Origin: Polaromonas sp. P2-4
Lineage (GTDB): Bacteria > Pseudomonadota > Gammaproteobacteria > Burkholderiales > Burkholderiaceae_C
Direction: 5' to 3'
DNA: 64,000 nt
Assembly: GCA_024703855.1 (NCBI GenBank)
Contig: CP087965.1
Span: 442,001 to 506,000 of the forward strand
The position numbers and the translations under genes were made by a program. The notes below the pieces were generated by a model that saw only the letters and a program-made list of their open reading frames with translations, did not search any database and was not told the origin of the DNA. Below are positions 9,835 through 21,338 of the stretch, piece after piece. How positions within the stretch are numbered: the first letter of the stretch is position 1; every line of letters begins with the position of its first letter.

Positions 9835-10839
9835 TGAAAGCTGTGCTTTGCCAACACTATGGCCCCCCTGAGACCTTGGTCGTTGAGGATCGACGCTCTC
9901 TCGTCGCCGGGCCGGGGCAGATTGTTATTGACGTCCATGCATGCGGCGTCAACTTCCCCTGACACTCTGATCATTGAGAACAAATACCAGTTCAAGCCAG
10001 ACCTGCCGTTCTCGCCCGGCGGTGAAGTTTCCGGAACCGTCAAGTCCATCGGCGCGGGCGTTAGCGGCCTATCGGAAGGCGATCGTGTCGTCGCATCACC
10101 TGGCTGGGGCGGCTTTGCAGAAGTGGTAATTGTCCCGGTTGAGTGCGTGATACGGGTGCCCGAGGGCGTTCCCCTGGTGGTGGCGTCCGCGTGCGGCATT
10201 GCCTACGGCACGACGCACTACGCCTTGCGTGACCGAGCACATATCCAGCCTGGCGAAACGCTGCTCGTGTTAGGCGCCTCCGGCGGCACCGGCCTGTCCG
10301 CTGTAGAAATCGGAAAACTTATGGGTGCCAAGGTGATCGCTGCGGAATCTTCCGACGATAAACTGGCACTGTGCCGCGCTCACGGGGCCGATGAGACCAT
10401 CAACTACAGTAGAGAAGATTTACGGGAGCAGATCCGCGCGCTGACTAACGGACGCGGCGTCGACATTGTGTACGACCCAGTCGGCGGACCGTACAGCGAG
10501 ATCGCCCTGCGTGGCATGGCGTGGAAGGGACGATTCCTCGTGATCGGATTCGCAGCGGGCGAGATTCCGAAACTGCCGCTGAACCTGGCGCTGCTCAAAG
10601 GCTGTTCTATCGCCGGCGTATTCCATGGAGGTTTTCAACGCAACGAGCCTCATGCCTACAAGGTACAGATGGAGGAGTTGTTCGATCTCTTCGCGCAAGG
10701 AAAGCTGAAGCCCACGATCACCGCGCGTTACCCCCTTGAGCGGGCAGCGGACGCACTGCGCGACGTTGCCGATCGACGCGTTACCGGCAAGGTCGTTCTC
10801 GTCACGGAACGTGGACGCTCTATGGCGCATAAATCATGA
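9835..10839 (+). CDS. Zinc-independent NADPH:quinone oxidoreductase, MDR family, frameshifted
   Basis: Medium-chain dehydrogenase/reductase of 334 residues, quinone oxidoreductase group. The N-terminal GroES-like part reads MKAVLCQHYGPPETLVV, the proline-rich PFSPGGEVSG follows, and the Rossmann segment is VLGASGGTGLSAVEIGKLMGA. There is no catalytic-zinc cysteine pattern. A single extra T at 9960 turns the expected NFPDTLIIENKY into a TGA; otherwise the gene is complete. It is the first gene of a rightward pair with the SDR stump at 10861. It could reduce an enoyl-CoA, an enal or a quinone. Confidence 0.86.
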
Positions 10840-10860
10840 GTCAGTTCGAGCAAGACCAAT

Positions 10861-10899
10861 GAAGCTGAAAGATAAAGCCATCATCGTCACCGGGGGGTA
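10861..10899 (+). pseudogene. SDR gene stump cut by IS66 sequence
   Basis: ATG at 10861 followed by MKLKDKAIIVTGG, the first strand and start of the cofactor motif of a short-chain dehydrogenase. After the second Gly the frame continues without a stop into IS66 transposase sequence, so only 13 residues of the enzyme remain. It follows the oxidoreductase by 21 bases and was probably its operon partner. Confidence 0.6.
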
Positions 10900-11032
10900 T
10901 CCGCAGCTGTACCTGCGTCACGTGCTGGAGCGTATTGCCGATCACCAAAGCAACCGTATCGATGAACTGCAGCCCTGGACAGTCGCCGCGCAGCTCGCGG
11001 ACAACGCGCAAGAATTGCCACTGGCCGCCTAA
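10898..11032 (+). mobile_element. IS66-family transposase C-terminal remnant
   Basis: In frame with the SDR stump, the translation PQLYLRHVLERIADH then NRIDELQPWTVAAQL matches the extreme C-terminus of IS66 TnpC (the IS66_C segment with the YL..VL.RI and RIDELLPW pattern), ending at a TAA at 11030. About 45 residues survive. The following 160 bases to 11197 show no gene and probably hold the rest of the IS end, but I could not place the terminal repeat. Confidence 0.68.
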
Positions 11033-11197
11033 ACGCCAACACTGGACGGCGGGGGCCAGACCTAGCGTGTTGCATTCGGCTTCCTTCGCCGCCTTGTTGA
11101 CGTCTGACCGCGCCGGCTGTCAATGACGGCCTTGGGCTGACTATTACGTTAAATCGACCTACATCGGCCACCGTCACAGCAATCAACTAAAGCAATC

Positions 11198-12990
11198 TCA
11201 GAACCACTGCGGCTGCATCTCCCTCAGCAGCGCCTCCCGGCGAGCAACAGGTTGCACCCAAACGGCAGACAGCGGGAGCTCATAGGTGAAGAAGTAGCGT
11301 GCGGCGGCCAGCTTCCCGCGGTGGAACTCCACCGCAACACTACCGCTATCGATTACACGGTGAGACGTAAGCGCGAGTTCAAGCCAGATCCACGCGATAA
11401 CCACATGACCGAAAGCTCGCAGGTAGCAGGTCGAATTGGCAAGCGACTCCTGGGCATTACCGGTGCCCCAGGCCTGCTGCGTAGCCAGTGCAATCAATTC
11501 GACCGCTTCAATGAGCTGTTTCGACATCTCCGACAGCGACTCAACTGCCTTTGTCTCGCGTGCCGAAATGCGCATACGCTCGAGAACGATGTTCAGCGCG
11601 GCCCCTTCGTTCATCACCGCCTTTCGGCCAAGCAGATCCAAACCCTGGATTCCGTGCGTTCCCTCGTGGATCATGTTGAGGCGGTTATCGCCCCAATGTT
11701 GTTCAACCCGGAAATCACGCGTATAGCCATAGCCGCCAAGGATCTGGATGGCCAAACTATTGGCCTCAAGACACCACTCACTAGGCCAACTCTTGGCTAT
11801 CGGTGTCAGGACTTCCAGCGACAACCTGGCGCGTTCAGCCTCTTCCGGTGCGCCAGTATGCAGCTCGTCAACAAGACGCGCAGTAGAGTTGCAGCGCCAG
11901 TGCACCTTCGCAATAAGCCTTCTGCGCCAGCAACATGCGCTTGACGTCAGCATGCTCAATGATTGTCACCTGCGGCTGCTGTGCGTCCTTGACAACACTT
12001 CTGACCCGGGGCGACTGGACGTCCCTGAGGGCGTTCTCGAGCGTAGTCGAGCGAAGCAAGATAACCCGCATAGCCCAGTATCGCTGCGCCTAGACCCACC
12101 TGGATGCGAGCCCCGTTCATCATGTGGAACATGCGCTTGAGGCCGGCACCAGGATCGCCAACTCTGTAGCCAATGGCTCCCGCCCCTTTTCCATTCATCC
12201 CTCCTGGCGCACGAACCGGAAACGCGCCTTCGCCATAGTTCAACAACGCGTTTGTCGTGCCTCTGTAGCCCAACTTATGATTCAAACCTGCAAGTACGAT
12301 ATCGTTGCGCTCACCGGTCAAACGACCGTTTTCGTCCACCAGGTACTTCGGAACAATGAACAGAGAGATCCCCCCTGTGCCAGCAGGTAGGCTACCGTCT
12401 TCCCTGGGAATCTTCGCAAGGACGAGGTGAACTATGTTTTCCCCATTCCGTGATCGCCACCCGATATACACATCTTTCGTCCGTTGAGGCGATAGCGCGG
12501 CCCGAGAGGGTCTTGTTCATGATCCGGGCCATCGGGTACCGCTCGCGTGGAGATATCCGAAATACTCGACCCTGCCTGCGGCTCACTCAAGTTCATCGTG
12601 CCGAAGAACCTGCCCTCGAACTGCGGCACGGAAAACACATGGCGCTGGAGCGGACTGCCATGGACCATCAGCAAATTGGCGTTGGCGATCGTCAACAACG
12701 AATAATCCTTCAAACCAATGCTGCTTGCGGAGAAAAAACTGTTTGCAGCCATCAGGCTTGCTCGGTGCAATCCGGAAGGCGTACCTGTTCGCCGTCGAAG
12801 GAGGGGTCCTCAATATCGACAAGGCGATTGAACGGCTCGAACTTGTCGGCAGCGATTCGCGCGCACAGATCCAACACCGCCCCATAGGTCTCAGGCCCGT
12901 GCTCGGAAAATCGCTCTCGCGCACCGAGACGCTCGACCCTGATCCAGTCATTAAGCAGGAAGTCCAGGGTCGTGCGGATCGCGCCGAGAT
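11198..12990 (-). CDS. Large acyl-CoA dehydrogenase with C-terminal ACDH_C domain, heavily frameshifted
   Basis: FadE-like desaturase of about 600 residues, the long class with an extra C-terminal domain. Successive frames give TYGAVLDLCARIAADKFEPFNR (N-terminal helices), GTMNLSEPQAGSSISD and MCISGGDHGM (flavin loop region), KLGYRGTTNALLNYGE, then LAIQILGGYGYTRDFRVEQHW and NMIHEGTHGIQGLDLLGRK of the catalytic domain, and the trailing helical domain. At least four frame changes are needed (near 12750, 12450, 12010 and 11930). No convincing ATG is visible next to the thiolase stop, so the 5' end is approximate. The gene sits directly downstream of the thiolase in a leftward FadB-thiolase-FadE set. 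Confidence 0.8.
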
Positions 12991-13001
12991 TGAGCGCCGT
13001 A

Positions 13002-14187
13002 TCAAGCCACCTCGAACAACCCGGCCGCGCCCATGCCACCGCCGATGCACATCGTGATGACAACGTATTTCACGCCGCGTCGCTTGCCCTCAATCAGCGC
13101 ATGGCCGACAAGCCGAGCACCGGTCATGCCGTACGGATGTCCGATCGAGATGCCACCACCATCGACGTTGTACTTGTCTGGATCGATACCCAAGTGGTCG
13201 CGACAGTACACGGCCTGACAGGCGAAGGCCTCGTTCAGCTCCCACAGACCGATGTCGCCGACCTTCAGGCCATGCTGCTTCAGCAACTTGGGGATCGCAT
13301 AGATTGGCCCTATACCCATTTCCTCTGGGACACAGCCTGCGACCGCCATACCGCGGTAGATGCCCAACGGTTGTAGGCCACGGCGCTCCGCGAGCCCACG
13401 ATCCATCAGGACACAAGCCGACGCTCCATCGGACAGCTGACTGGCGTTACCGGCGGTCACGACACCACCTTCAATCACCGGCTTGAGGGCGGCCAAGCTT
13501 TCAAGCGTTGTCTCGGGCCGGTTGCCTTCGTCGCGCGACAGTGTGACGCTCTTGTAAGAGGTTTCCCTGGTGTTCTTGTCGACCACCGCCATGGTTGTCG
13601 TGATCTGCACTATCTCGCTGTCAAACCGACCCGCTTCTTGGGCGGCGGCGGTATGACGCTGCGATTCGAGCGAATAGCGGTCTTGTACCTCGCGCTGAAA
13701 TACCATATTTTTTTGCGACAAATTCGGCTGTCTGCAGCATCGGCATGTAGGCATGGACCGCTCGCGCGATCACCGCTGGGTCTTTCTCACGTGCGACCCA
13801 ATCCATGTACGGCGTCTGCACGGCAGAGATGTTGTCATGCCCGCCAGCCACGACCACATCCATACCATCGACGATCACCTGCTTGGCGGCGGTGGCAATC
13901 GCCATCAAGCCTGATGAGCACTGCCGGTCCATGGTTTGACCAGACACCGTCAGTGGCAAACCTGCGGCAATGCCAGCCATGCGCGCCAGGTTCATACCGG
14001 CCGTGCCAGCGCTCAGCACACAACCGATGACGACATCCTCTATCTCGTCGCCGGCGACGCCTGCACGGCGCACCGCATGTTCAATCGTGTGCCCGAGCAA
14101 TGTCGGCGACTTGGTATGGTTGAACGCCCCCTTATAGGCTCGTCCGATGGGCGTTCGGGCGGTAGAAACGATGACGGCTTCTCTCAT
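13002..14187 (-). CDS. Acetyl-CoA acetyltransferase (thiolase), frameshifted
   Basis: Thiolytic cleavage of 3-ketoacyl-CoA, the last step of beta-oxidation. About 394 residues: MREAVIVSTARTPIGRAYKG start, nucleophile cysteine in MDRQCSSGLMA near residue 88, VTAGNASQLSDGAS, the catalytic His in ISIGHPYGMTGARL, and the proton-donor Cys in MCIGGGMGAAGLFE. One frame change near 13715 (around AEFVAKKYG / VFQREVQDRYS) splits it. It lies 48 bases downstream of the FadB-like gene, with a strong hairpin between them, and just upstream of the FadE-like gene. Confidence 0.9.
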
Positions 14188-14220
14188 GGTGAATGACTCT
14201 GGTAAGAATGGAAAATTTAA

Positions 14221-14250
14221 GTGGATGCCTCGCTTTAGCGAGGCATCCAC
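14221..14250 (-). terminator. Hairpin overlapping the FadB-like stop codon
   Basis: A perfect 13-base stem (GTGGATGCCTCGC with its complement) around a 4-base loop. On the minus strand one arm encodes the last residues of the FadB-like protein, the loop holds the TAA, and the second arm is followed by TTAAATTTT. The shape suits an intrinsic terminator or attenuator between fadB-like and thiolase genes, or a 3'-end stabiliser; the T-run is imperfect. Confidence 0.6.
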
Positions 14251-16343
14251 TCGCTGAGGCGCTGGCCTTGTTCGGCCAGTGTTTTGAGGAGATTCGTGGC
14301 TGTCCAGTAGCCCAACCTGTCAGTACGCACATTGGCATAATGAGCCAGCCGCTCGACGATGGTCTTCAGTCCAATCTGGTCGGCCATGAACAGAGGTCCG
14401 CCGCGATGATCGGGGAACCCGTAGCCTGCGACCCAGACAACATCAATGTCGCCCGGTCGGTAGGCGATGCCCTCCTCCAGGATCATCGTGCCCTCATTGA
14501 TGAGTGGGTACAACAGACGCTCAACGATTTCTTGGTCCGTGATGTCGTTGCGCCTCACGATGCCATGCACATCGGCCAGAGCTTCACAGATGCGTGTTAC
14601 CTCTGGATCAGGCAACGGCGTGCGTCCCTCGTAGCGGTAGTAGCCGGTACCCACCTTCTGGCCGAACCGGCCTAATTCGAACAGCTTGCGCACCACCACC
14701 CGGTAACAGGCGTCTGGTGGCAAACCGCCTGCCTTGTCACGCTCGATCACAGTCTTGGCGCCCACGTCGATACCGGCCATATCGAGCATGCGGCAGGGCC
14801 CCATCGCCATGCCCAACGCTTCCACGGCACGGTCAATCTGCTGCGGCTGAGCACCTTCCAGCAGCAAGAACTCCGTCTCGCGCATGTAAACCTCGGCCAT
14901 GCGGTTGCCAATGAAACCATAGCAAACTCCCGACACTACAGCAACCTTGCCGATGGTGTTGGTCAACTTCATTACCGTTGCCAGGACTTCTGGCGCGGTT
15001 TTCTCACCACGCACGACCTCAAGCAGTCGCATCACATTGGCAGGACTGAAAAAATGCATGCCGACGACGTCAGCTGGACGGCCGGTGGCTTCGGCCAGCA
15101 TATTGACATCAAGGGTCGACGTGTTGGTGGCGAGGATGGCGCCGGGCTTGCAGACTTGACCCAGCCGAGTACAGATTTCTTTTTGAGTTCCATGTTCTCA
15201 AACACCGCCTCGATCACCAGGTCGCAACCGGCGAGTGCGGAATAGTCCAGAGAACCTTTCAACAAATCCAAGCGCTGTGCTAACTGCTGCGCGTTCAGTT
15301 TGCCTTTGGCTGCGCTGGCTTCATAGTTCTTGCGCACTAGCCCCAGCCCTCGCTGCAAGGCTTCGTCATTGGCCTCCACCATGACGACCGGAATACCGGC
15401 ATTGGCGAAGTTCATCGCGATGCCGCCACCCATGGTGCCAGCACCCACCACGCCTACAGATGAAATCTTGCGAAGCGCTACGTCTTTGGACAGACCAGGT
15501 ATCTTGGCTGCTTGACGTTCTGCGAAAAACAAGTGTCTCAGCGCTTTTGAAGTCGCCGACTGCCGAAGATGTTCGAACTCGCGTGCCTCCACCTGCTCAC
15601 CCTTATCGAACGTCATCGTCGCCGAAGCCTGAACACATCGCACGATTGACTCCAGCGCGGGATATGCCGGCTTCTTGCGTGCGTCGGTGAACGCTTTTTC
15701 AAAGAAGTCGGGGGGTACCCTCAAGGGAAACAGACAGCTCGCTGGTGCGGCGAGGTGGCGCCTTGTTGGTCACTAACGATGCCACGTAGGCCAAACCAGC
15801 AGCCAGTGGATCACCCTCGCAGATCGAGTCGACGATGCCGGACTCGAGCGCGCGATTGACATCGATCAATCGGCCTGAGAGCATCAGATCAAGTGACAAT
15901 GGTGCACCAACCAGACGCGGCAGGCGCTGCGTGCCAAGCGATCCCGGCACCAGGCCCAGCTTGACCTCCGGTAAGCCCACCCGCGTTCCAGCTATTGCAA
16001 TTCGATAGTGGCACGCCAGGGCCAACTCAAGACCGCCTCCGAGCGCCGTACCATGAAGAACAGCAACCACCGGGCGAGTCAAATTTTCAATGCGTGCGAG
16101 CAGGTTGTTGTATGCACTTGCACTAAAGTCGGGTGCATCGAAGGTAGTGATGTCGCCACCTGCAACAAAGGTTCGGCCGTCGCAATGCACCAGCAGCGCT
16201 TCCAGCGACGAGTCAGCTTCAAACGCGTCCAATACCTGAATCAGCCCTGCAACAGTCTCTGATGAAAGGGCGTTGACAGGTGGATTGTCAATGCGCAGCA
16301 GGCCGATGCGGCCGCGCTTCTCAAAAGTCACAGGATTCGTCAT
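14235..16343 (-). CDS. 3-hydroxyacyl-CoA dehydrogenase / enoyl-CoA hydratase fusion (FadB/FadJ type), frameshifted
   Basis: Bifunctional beta-oxidation enzyme of about 700 residues. The N-terminal crotonase domain has DGRTFVAGGDITTF and LGGGLELALACHYRIA followed by LPEVKLGLVPGSLGTQRLPR, with both catalytic glutamates kept. The NAD-binding domain has VGVVGAGTMGGGIAMNFANA and HFFSPANVMRLLEVV, and the C-terminal domain DMAGIDVGAK and GYGFPDHRGGP. Two frame changes, near 15710 and near 15130, interrupt it. Start MTNPVTFEKRGRIG at 16343. It is the first gene of the leftward thiolase/FadE set and is divergent from bioA. Confidence 0.9.
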
Positions 16344-16894
16344 GGGGTATTGCTCTCAGTGGACGACGGAACTCGAACATGGTTTCTGTCTAAGACATTT
16401 CACCTGAAGAATACAAGCGGCGGCGCCGAACATCTTGCGCGAACTGGCTAGTTCGCCGCCTGCGCCAGTAAATATACGGATCGGTCGCGGAGGGCTGTCC
16501 CAGACTATTGGCCCCGGGCGCTGCCCACGACAGCCACTGCGCGCAAGACGGCGTTTCGCCGTAGGTTCACAGTTATGCATCAGTCTGGATAAGACGATGG
16601 ATTGTCCTAATTTTCACCCTGATCGATGCAACACGGAACAACAGCGTGACCAGCCAGCGATTTTTGCAAGGATGCTTATATGGCTTTTTTACGTCAATGC
16701 TTGTATGAAGTTCGCCTTCGGACGAAAGATCCTTCGATCAACCCGCCTATGGTCGTCCATCAACCTGCCATGCCGTATACGACACAAAAGGCACAAAATT
16801 CGAACCTTTCTATGAGCCAACTAGCCGGCGTTCCACTGACGGTACACCAAGATCTGGAAATTCGAAAATCCCACTGCGAGAACGCGCGGACGTG
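16344..16894. other. Divergent intergenic region, no gene recognised
   Basis: About 550 bases between the FadB-like gene and bioA. It must hold both promoters. Short open frames exist (for example around 16680-16895) but none resembles a known protein. I looked for a BirA- or BioR-type operator (TTGTAAACC and its complement) and did not see one. Confidence 0.5.
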
Positions 16895-18308
16895 ATGCAC
16901 CAGGACGCCGATAGCCGGATGAGCGGCAATGCCAACACGGACTTGCAGCATCGAAGCTTGCAATACGTCTGGCACCCCTGCACCCAGATGCAACGCGCGG
17001 CAAAAGTGCCGCCCCTGGCGATCGCGCGCGGCGAGGGCCCCTGGCTGTTTGACGACAGCGGCCGTCGCTATTTCGACACCAGCAGTTCCTGGTGGGTGAA
17101 TCTGTTCGGTCATGCCGACGCCCGGATCAACGCCGCGCTGAAACAGCAGTTGGACACCCTGCCGCATGTCATGCTGGCCGGCTGTACCCACGCCCCGGCG
17201 GTGGAACTGGCCGAGCGCCTGTCCGCCTTGACAGACCATGTGCTGGGCCACTGCTTCTTCGCCAGTGATGGCGCCTCGGCGGTGGAGATTGCGCTCAAGA
17301 TGAGTTTTCACCACTGGCGCAATCGCGGCCGCGGTAATAAGCGCGAATTCATCTGCCTGCGCCAGGGTTACCACGGCGAAACGCTGGGCGCGCTGGCGGT
17401 CACCGACGTGGCGGTCTTTCGCGATGCCTACGACCCGCTCTTGATGCGCGCGCACCAGGTGATGTCGCCCGATGCACGCCAGGCTGCTGCGGGCGAGTCC
17501 GCCGTGGATGTGGCCCTGCGCGCCGTCGCCGAATTGCAGGCGCTGTTTGAAGCACGCCACGAGCAGATTGCAGCCCTGATCCTGGAGCCGCTGGTGCAAG
17601 GCGCCACCGGCATGGCGATGCATGACCCGGCTTACCTGCGCGCCCGCGCTGTGTGACCAATATGAAGTCACGCTGATTGCCGACGAAATCGCTGTTGGCT
17701 GCGGCCGCACTGGCACCTTCTTTGCGTTCGAGCAGGCCGCGCTGGCGGGTGAATCCGCCATCTGGCCCGATCTGCTCTGCCTGTCCAAGGGCATCAGCGG
17801 CGGCTACCTGCCGCTCTCGCTGGTGCTGGCGCGCGACCGCATTTACGAGGCCTTTCTCGACGACGACGTGGCGCGCGGCTTTTTGCATTCGCACTCCTAC
17901 ACCGGCAATGCGCTCGCCTGCCGCGCCGCGCTGGCGGTGCTGGACCGCTTCGCGCAGGACGACGTATTGCAGCGCAACCGGGAACAGGCCCTCATCCTCA
18001 GCGCCGCGCTTGTCCCCCTGGCCAGCGACCCGCGCATCGAATATTTCCGCCAACTCGGCATGATCTGGGCCTTCGACGTGCGCGAGCCCTTGGTGGGGCC
18101 GCGTTTTGCCGAGCGCTTCCACCTGGCCGGACGCGAACACGAACTGCTGATCCGTCCGATCGGCCGCACCGTCTACCTGATGCCGCCCTACGTCCTCACC
18201 GAGGCTTTGTCACAGTGGCTGGCCGAGCGTGTGCTGGCGACGCTGGACGACGTCCTCAAGCAGGAACCCTGTGATGCTGATCGACCACCTGAACCGCCAA
18301 CTGCGTGA
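16895..18308 (+). CDS. bioA: Adenosylmethionine-8-amino-7-oxononanoate aminotransferase, frameshifted
   Basis: PLP enzyme converting KAPA to diaminopelargonate with SAM as amino donor. The N-terminus has QYVWHPCTQMQ and YFDTSSSWWVNLFGHADARI, then HCFFASDGASAVEIALKMSF, GYHGETLGALAVTD, LIADEIAVGCGRTGTFFAFEQ and LCLSKGISGGYLPLSLVLA with the PLP lysine in SKGISGG. One extra C in the CCC at 17643-17645 shifts the frame at YLR/ALCDQYEV. The reading frame runs 35 bases past the bioF start; a TGA at 18272, overlapping the bioF ATG, lies in another frame, so a second indel near the end is possible. Composition is visibly more GC-rich than the flanking catabolic genes. Confidence 0.92.
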
Positions 18309-19502
18309 GCGCAACGCCCAGGCGCTCACGCGCCAGCGCTGCATCGCCGAGTCGCCCTGCGCGCCGCACCAGCGCGTCAGCCGCGACGGCGAGCCGGCGC
18401 GTGATTTGCTGGCGTTTTGCAGCAACGATTACCTGGGCCTGGCGAACCACCCGGCCCTGATTCAGGCGCTGGCTGACGGTGCCCGACAATTCGGTGCCGG
18501 CAGCGGCGCCTCGCACCTGATCAACGGCCACTGCGCGCCCATGCCGCGCTCGAAGATGAGCTGGCGGCCTGGCTGGCCCCGTCCATCCCCGAGGCCAAAG
18601 CGCTGACCTTTTGCACCGGCTACATGGCCAATCTGGCGTTGCTCACCGCCTTGGGCGATGCGAGCGCCAGCATTTTTTCCGACAAGCTCAACCATGCCTC
18701 GCTGATCGATGGCGCGCTGCTGGCCAAGGCGCCGCTGCAGCGCTATCCGCACGGCAATCTCGCGCTGCTGGAGCGCCAGCTGGCGCGCTGCACGACACCG
18801 GTCAAGCTGATCGTGACCGACGCGGTCTTCAGCATGGACGGCGACCTGGCCGACCTGCCGGCCTTGCTGGCGCTGGCCGAGCGCTTTGACGCCTGGTTGA
18901 TCGTGGACGATGCCCACGGTTTTGGTGTGCTCGGTGCCCGGGGCCGCGGCAGCCTCTCGCATTTCAATCTATGTAGCGAGCGCCTGATCTACATGGGCAC
19001 GCTGGGCAAGGCCGCGGGCCTGGGCGGCGCCTTTGTCGCCGCGCACCCGAGCATCATCGACTGGCTGCTGCAGACCGCGCGCCCCTACATCTACACCACC
19101 GCCGCGCCACCGGCCGTGGCCCATGCACTCAGCGCCAGCCTGCGCCTGATCGGCGGCGAAGAAGGCGAGCAGCGGCGCACCCACTTGCAGCAGCTGATCA
19201 CCCAACTGCGCGCACAACTCGCCACCCTGATCGAGGCGTACCCGACGCTGGGCTGGCACTTGTGCGACTCGGCCACCGCGATCCAGCCACTCATCATCGG
19301 CGACAACGCCGCCGCACTGGCGCTGGCCGCCGCCCTGGACGCGCAAGGCTTGTGGGTGCCGGCGATCCGCCCGCCGACGGTGCCCACCGGCACGGCCCGG
19401 CTGCGCATCACGCTCAGCGCGGCGCACAGTGCGGCTGACGTGCAGCAGTTGCTCGACGGCCTGACGCGCGCCGCGCGGGATTTGACTGGGGCCTTGGCAT
19501 GA
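18274..19502 (+). CDS. bioF: 8-amino-7-oxononanoate synthase, frameshifted
   Basis: PLP-dependent condensation of pimeloyl-ACP/CoA with L-alanine to KAPA, first committed step of biotin ring assembly. About 409 residues: [58 protein letters not shown], and the PLP lysine in [18 protein letters not shown]. One C appears to be missing from the C-run at 18538-18540 (expected [13 protein letters not shown]); otherwise it is complete. It starts inside the end of bioA and its stop overlaps the bioD ATG (ATGA at 19499), so the operon is translationally coupled. Confidence 0.92.
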
Positions 19503-20287
19503 ACCAAAGTACTATGGCCATGGCGCTCACCCCGATGACCCAGCCGGCCCCCTGCACGGCTGTTTCGTCACCGGCACCGACACCGAGGTTGGCAAGACCC
19601 GCATCAGCGCCGCCTTGCTGCACTGGGGCGCGCAGCAGGGTTGGCGCAGCGCCGGCTTCAAGCCGGTGGCGGCGGGCACCAGCCTGATTGAAGGCGAGCG
19701 CGTCAACGAGGACGTGCGCGCCTTGCGCGAGGCCGGTTCGCTGCCCCTGAGCGATGCCGAGGTCGGCCCGTTCCAGTTCGAGGCCGCCTGCGCGCCGCAC
19801 ATCGCCGCCGCCCTGCAAAACCAGGCGATTGACCGCGCCGCCATCCTGCGCGCGGCGCAGGCGCTGGCCAGCCGGGCCGACCTGCTGGTGGTCGAGGGCG
19901 TCGGTGGCTTTTGCGTGCCGCTGGGCCCCGACTGGGACACCTCCGACCTGGCCTGCGATTTCCAGCTGCCGGTGCTGCTGGTGGTGGGCTTGCGCCTGGG
20001 CTGCATCAACCATGCGCTGCTCACGGCGCAGGCGGTGCGCGCGCGGCCTGCGCCTGCTTGGCTGGATTGGCAACGTCGTTGACGCAAACATGCCCTGGGT
20101 CGATGAGAACATCGCCTGTCTGCGCGAGCGCCTGTGGCAACAACATGGCGCGCCCTGCCTGGGCCTGGTGCCGTGGCTGGAGCAGCCGACGCCGGCCAAG
20201 GTCGCCGCGCACCTGGACAACGCCGCCTTGAGCGCTGTTTTTGCCCCCGTTTTGACCTCTCCTTTTTCTTCTTTGGCTTCCTCTTGA
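19499..20287 (+). CDS. bioD: Dethiobiotin synthetase of the bio operon, frameshifted
   Basis: About 262 residues with a short non-conserved leader, then [19 protein letters not shown] (P-loop), [20 protein letters not shown] and [17 protein letters not shown], followed by [14 protein letters not shown] and CLGLVPWLE. Two indels break it: one base lost in the C5 run at 19548-19552, and two bases lost in a CG repeat near 20036-20042 (expected [12 protein letters not shown]). Both are in slippage-prone runs, suggesting error or very recent loss. It differs strongly from the other bioD at 1359. It is nine bases upstream of bioB. Confidence 0.9.
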
Positions 20288-20296
20288 AAGACCCAT

Positions 20297-21338
20297 ATGA
20301 GCACCATCACCCTGATTCCCGTCTCCACCCTGCGCACGGCGCCAGCCCGCCCCATCGCGCCGGAAGTCGCACCACGCTGGCCGGTGGCCGAGGTCGAAGC
20401 CCTGTATGCGCTGCCGTTCATGGACTTGCTGTATCAGGCCCAGCAGGTACACCGTGCCCACTTCGACGCCAACGAAGTGCAGCTCTCCACCTTGCTGTCG
20501 ATCAAGACCGGCGGTTGTTCCGAGGACTGCGGCTACTGCCCGCAGGCCTCCAGTGCCGACAGTGGCATCGAAGCCAGCAAGCTGATGCCGCTGGCCGAAG
20601 TGGTCGAAGCAGCGCAAGCCGCCAAGGACCAGGGCGCAACGCGCTTTTGCATGGGCGCCGCCTGGCGCAGCCCGAAGGAGCGCGACATGGAACGCGTGAC
20701 CGAGATGGTGCGCGAGGTGCGGGCCCTGGGCCTGGAGACCTGCATGACGCTGGGCATGCTCGAAGCCGAGCAGGCCCAGGCGCTGAAGGACGCCGGGCTG
20801 GACTACTACAACCACAACCTGGACAGCGCGCCCGAGTTCTACGACAGCATCATCACCACGCGCACCTACCAGGACCGGCTCGACACATTGACCCATGTGC
20901 GCAGCGCCGGCATCAACGTCTGCTGTGGCGGCATCGTCGGCATGGGCGAGTCCCGGACCGAGCGCGCCGGCCTGATCGCGCAACTGGCCAACCTCCACCC
21001 TTACCCCGAGTCGGTACCGATCAACAACCTGGTCGCGGTCGAAGGCACGCCGCTGGCCAACACCGCGCCGCTGGACCCGTTCGAGTTCGTGCGCACCATT
21101 GCCATCGCCCGCATCACCATGCCGCTGACCATGGTGCGCCTGTCGGCCGGGCGCGAGCAGATGGATGAAGCTCTGCAGGCGCTGTGCTTCGCCGCCGGCG
21201 CCAACTCGATTTTTTACGGCGACAAGCTGCTCACCACCAGCAACCCGCAGGCCGATCGGGACCGCCAGCTGTTTGCGCGCCTGGGCCTGAAGGCGCAGGG
21301 CGAACGCCCGGCGGCGCAGCCCGCAACACTGCGCATGA
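20297..21338 (+). CDS. bioB: Biotin synthase (radical SAM)
   Basis: Inserts sulfur into dethiobiotin. The radical-SAM cluster is C74-x3-C78-x2-C81 in [13 protein letters not shown], with [13 protein letters not shown] and [10 protein letters not shown] typical of BioB, and [11 protein letters not shown] near the end for the second cluster. About 346 residues, normal size, no internal frame change. As written, no stop separates it from the P450: the frame passes straight through the P450 ATG at 21335. An ATGA overlap there (TGA at 21336-21338) lies one frame over, so a one-base indel in the last codons could explain the apparent fusion. The end given is that putative TGA. Confidence 0.93.

Noticed and set aside
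16344..16894. BirA or BioR operator controlling bioA
   Set aside because: No TTGTAAACC-type palindrome seen in the spacer.
16760..17794. 344-residue minus-strand ORF opposite bioA
   Set aside because: No recognisable motifs; long antisense frames are expected opposite GC-rich genes, and bioA on the other strand is certain.
19414..20998. Two minus-strand ORFs of more than 320 residues opposite bioD and bioB
   Set aside because: Shadows of the GC-rich bio genes; low-complexity Gln/Ala/Gly/Arg text without any domain.
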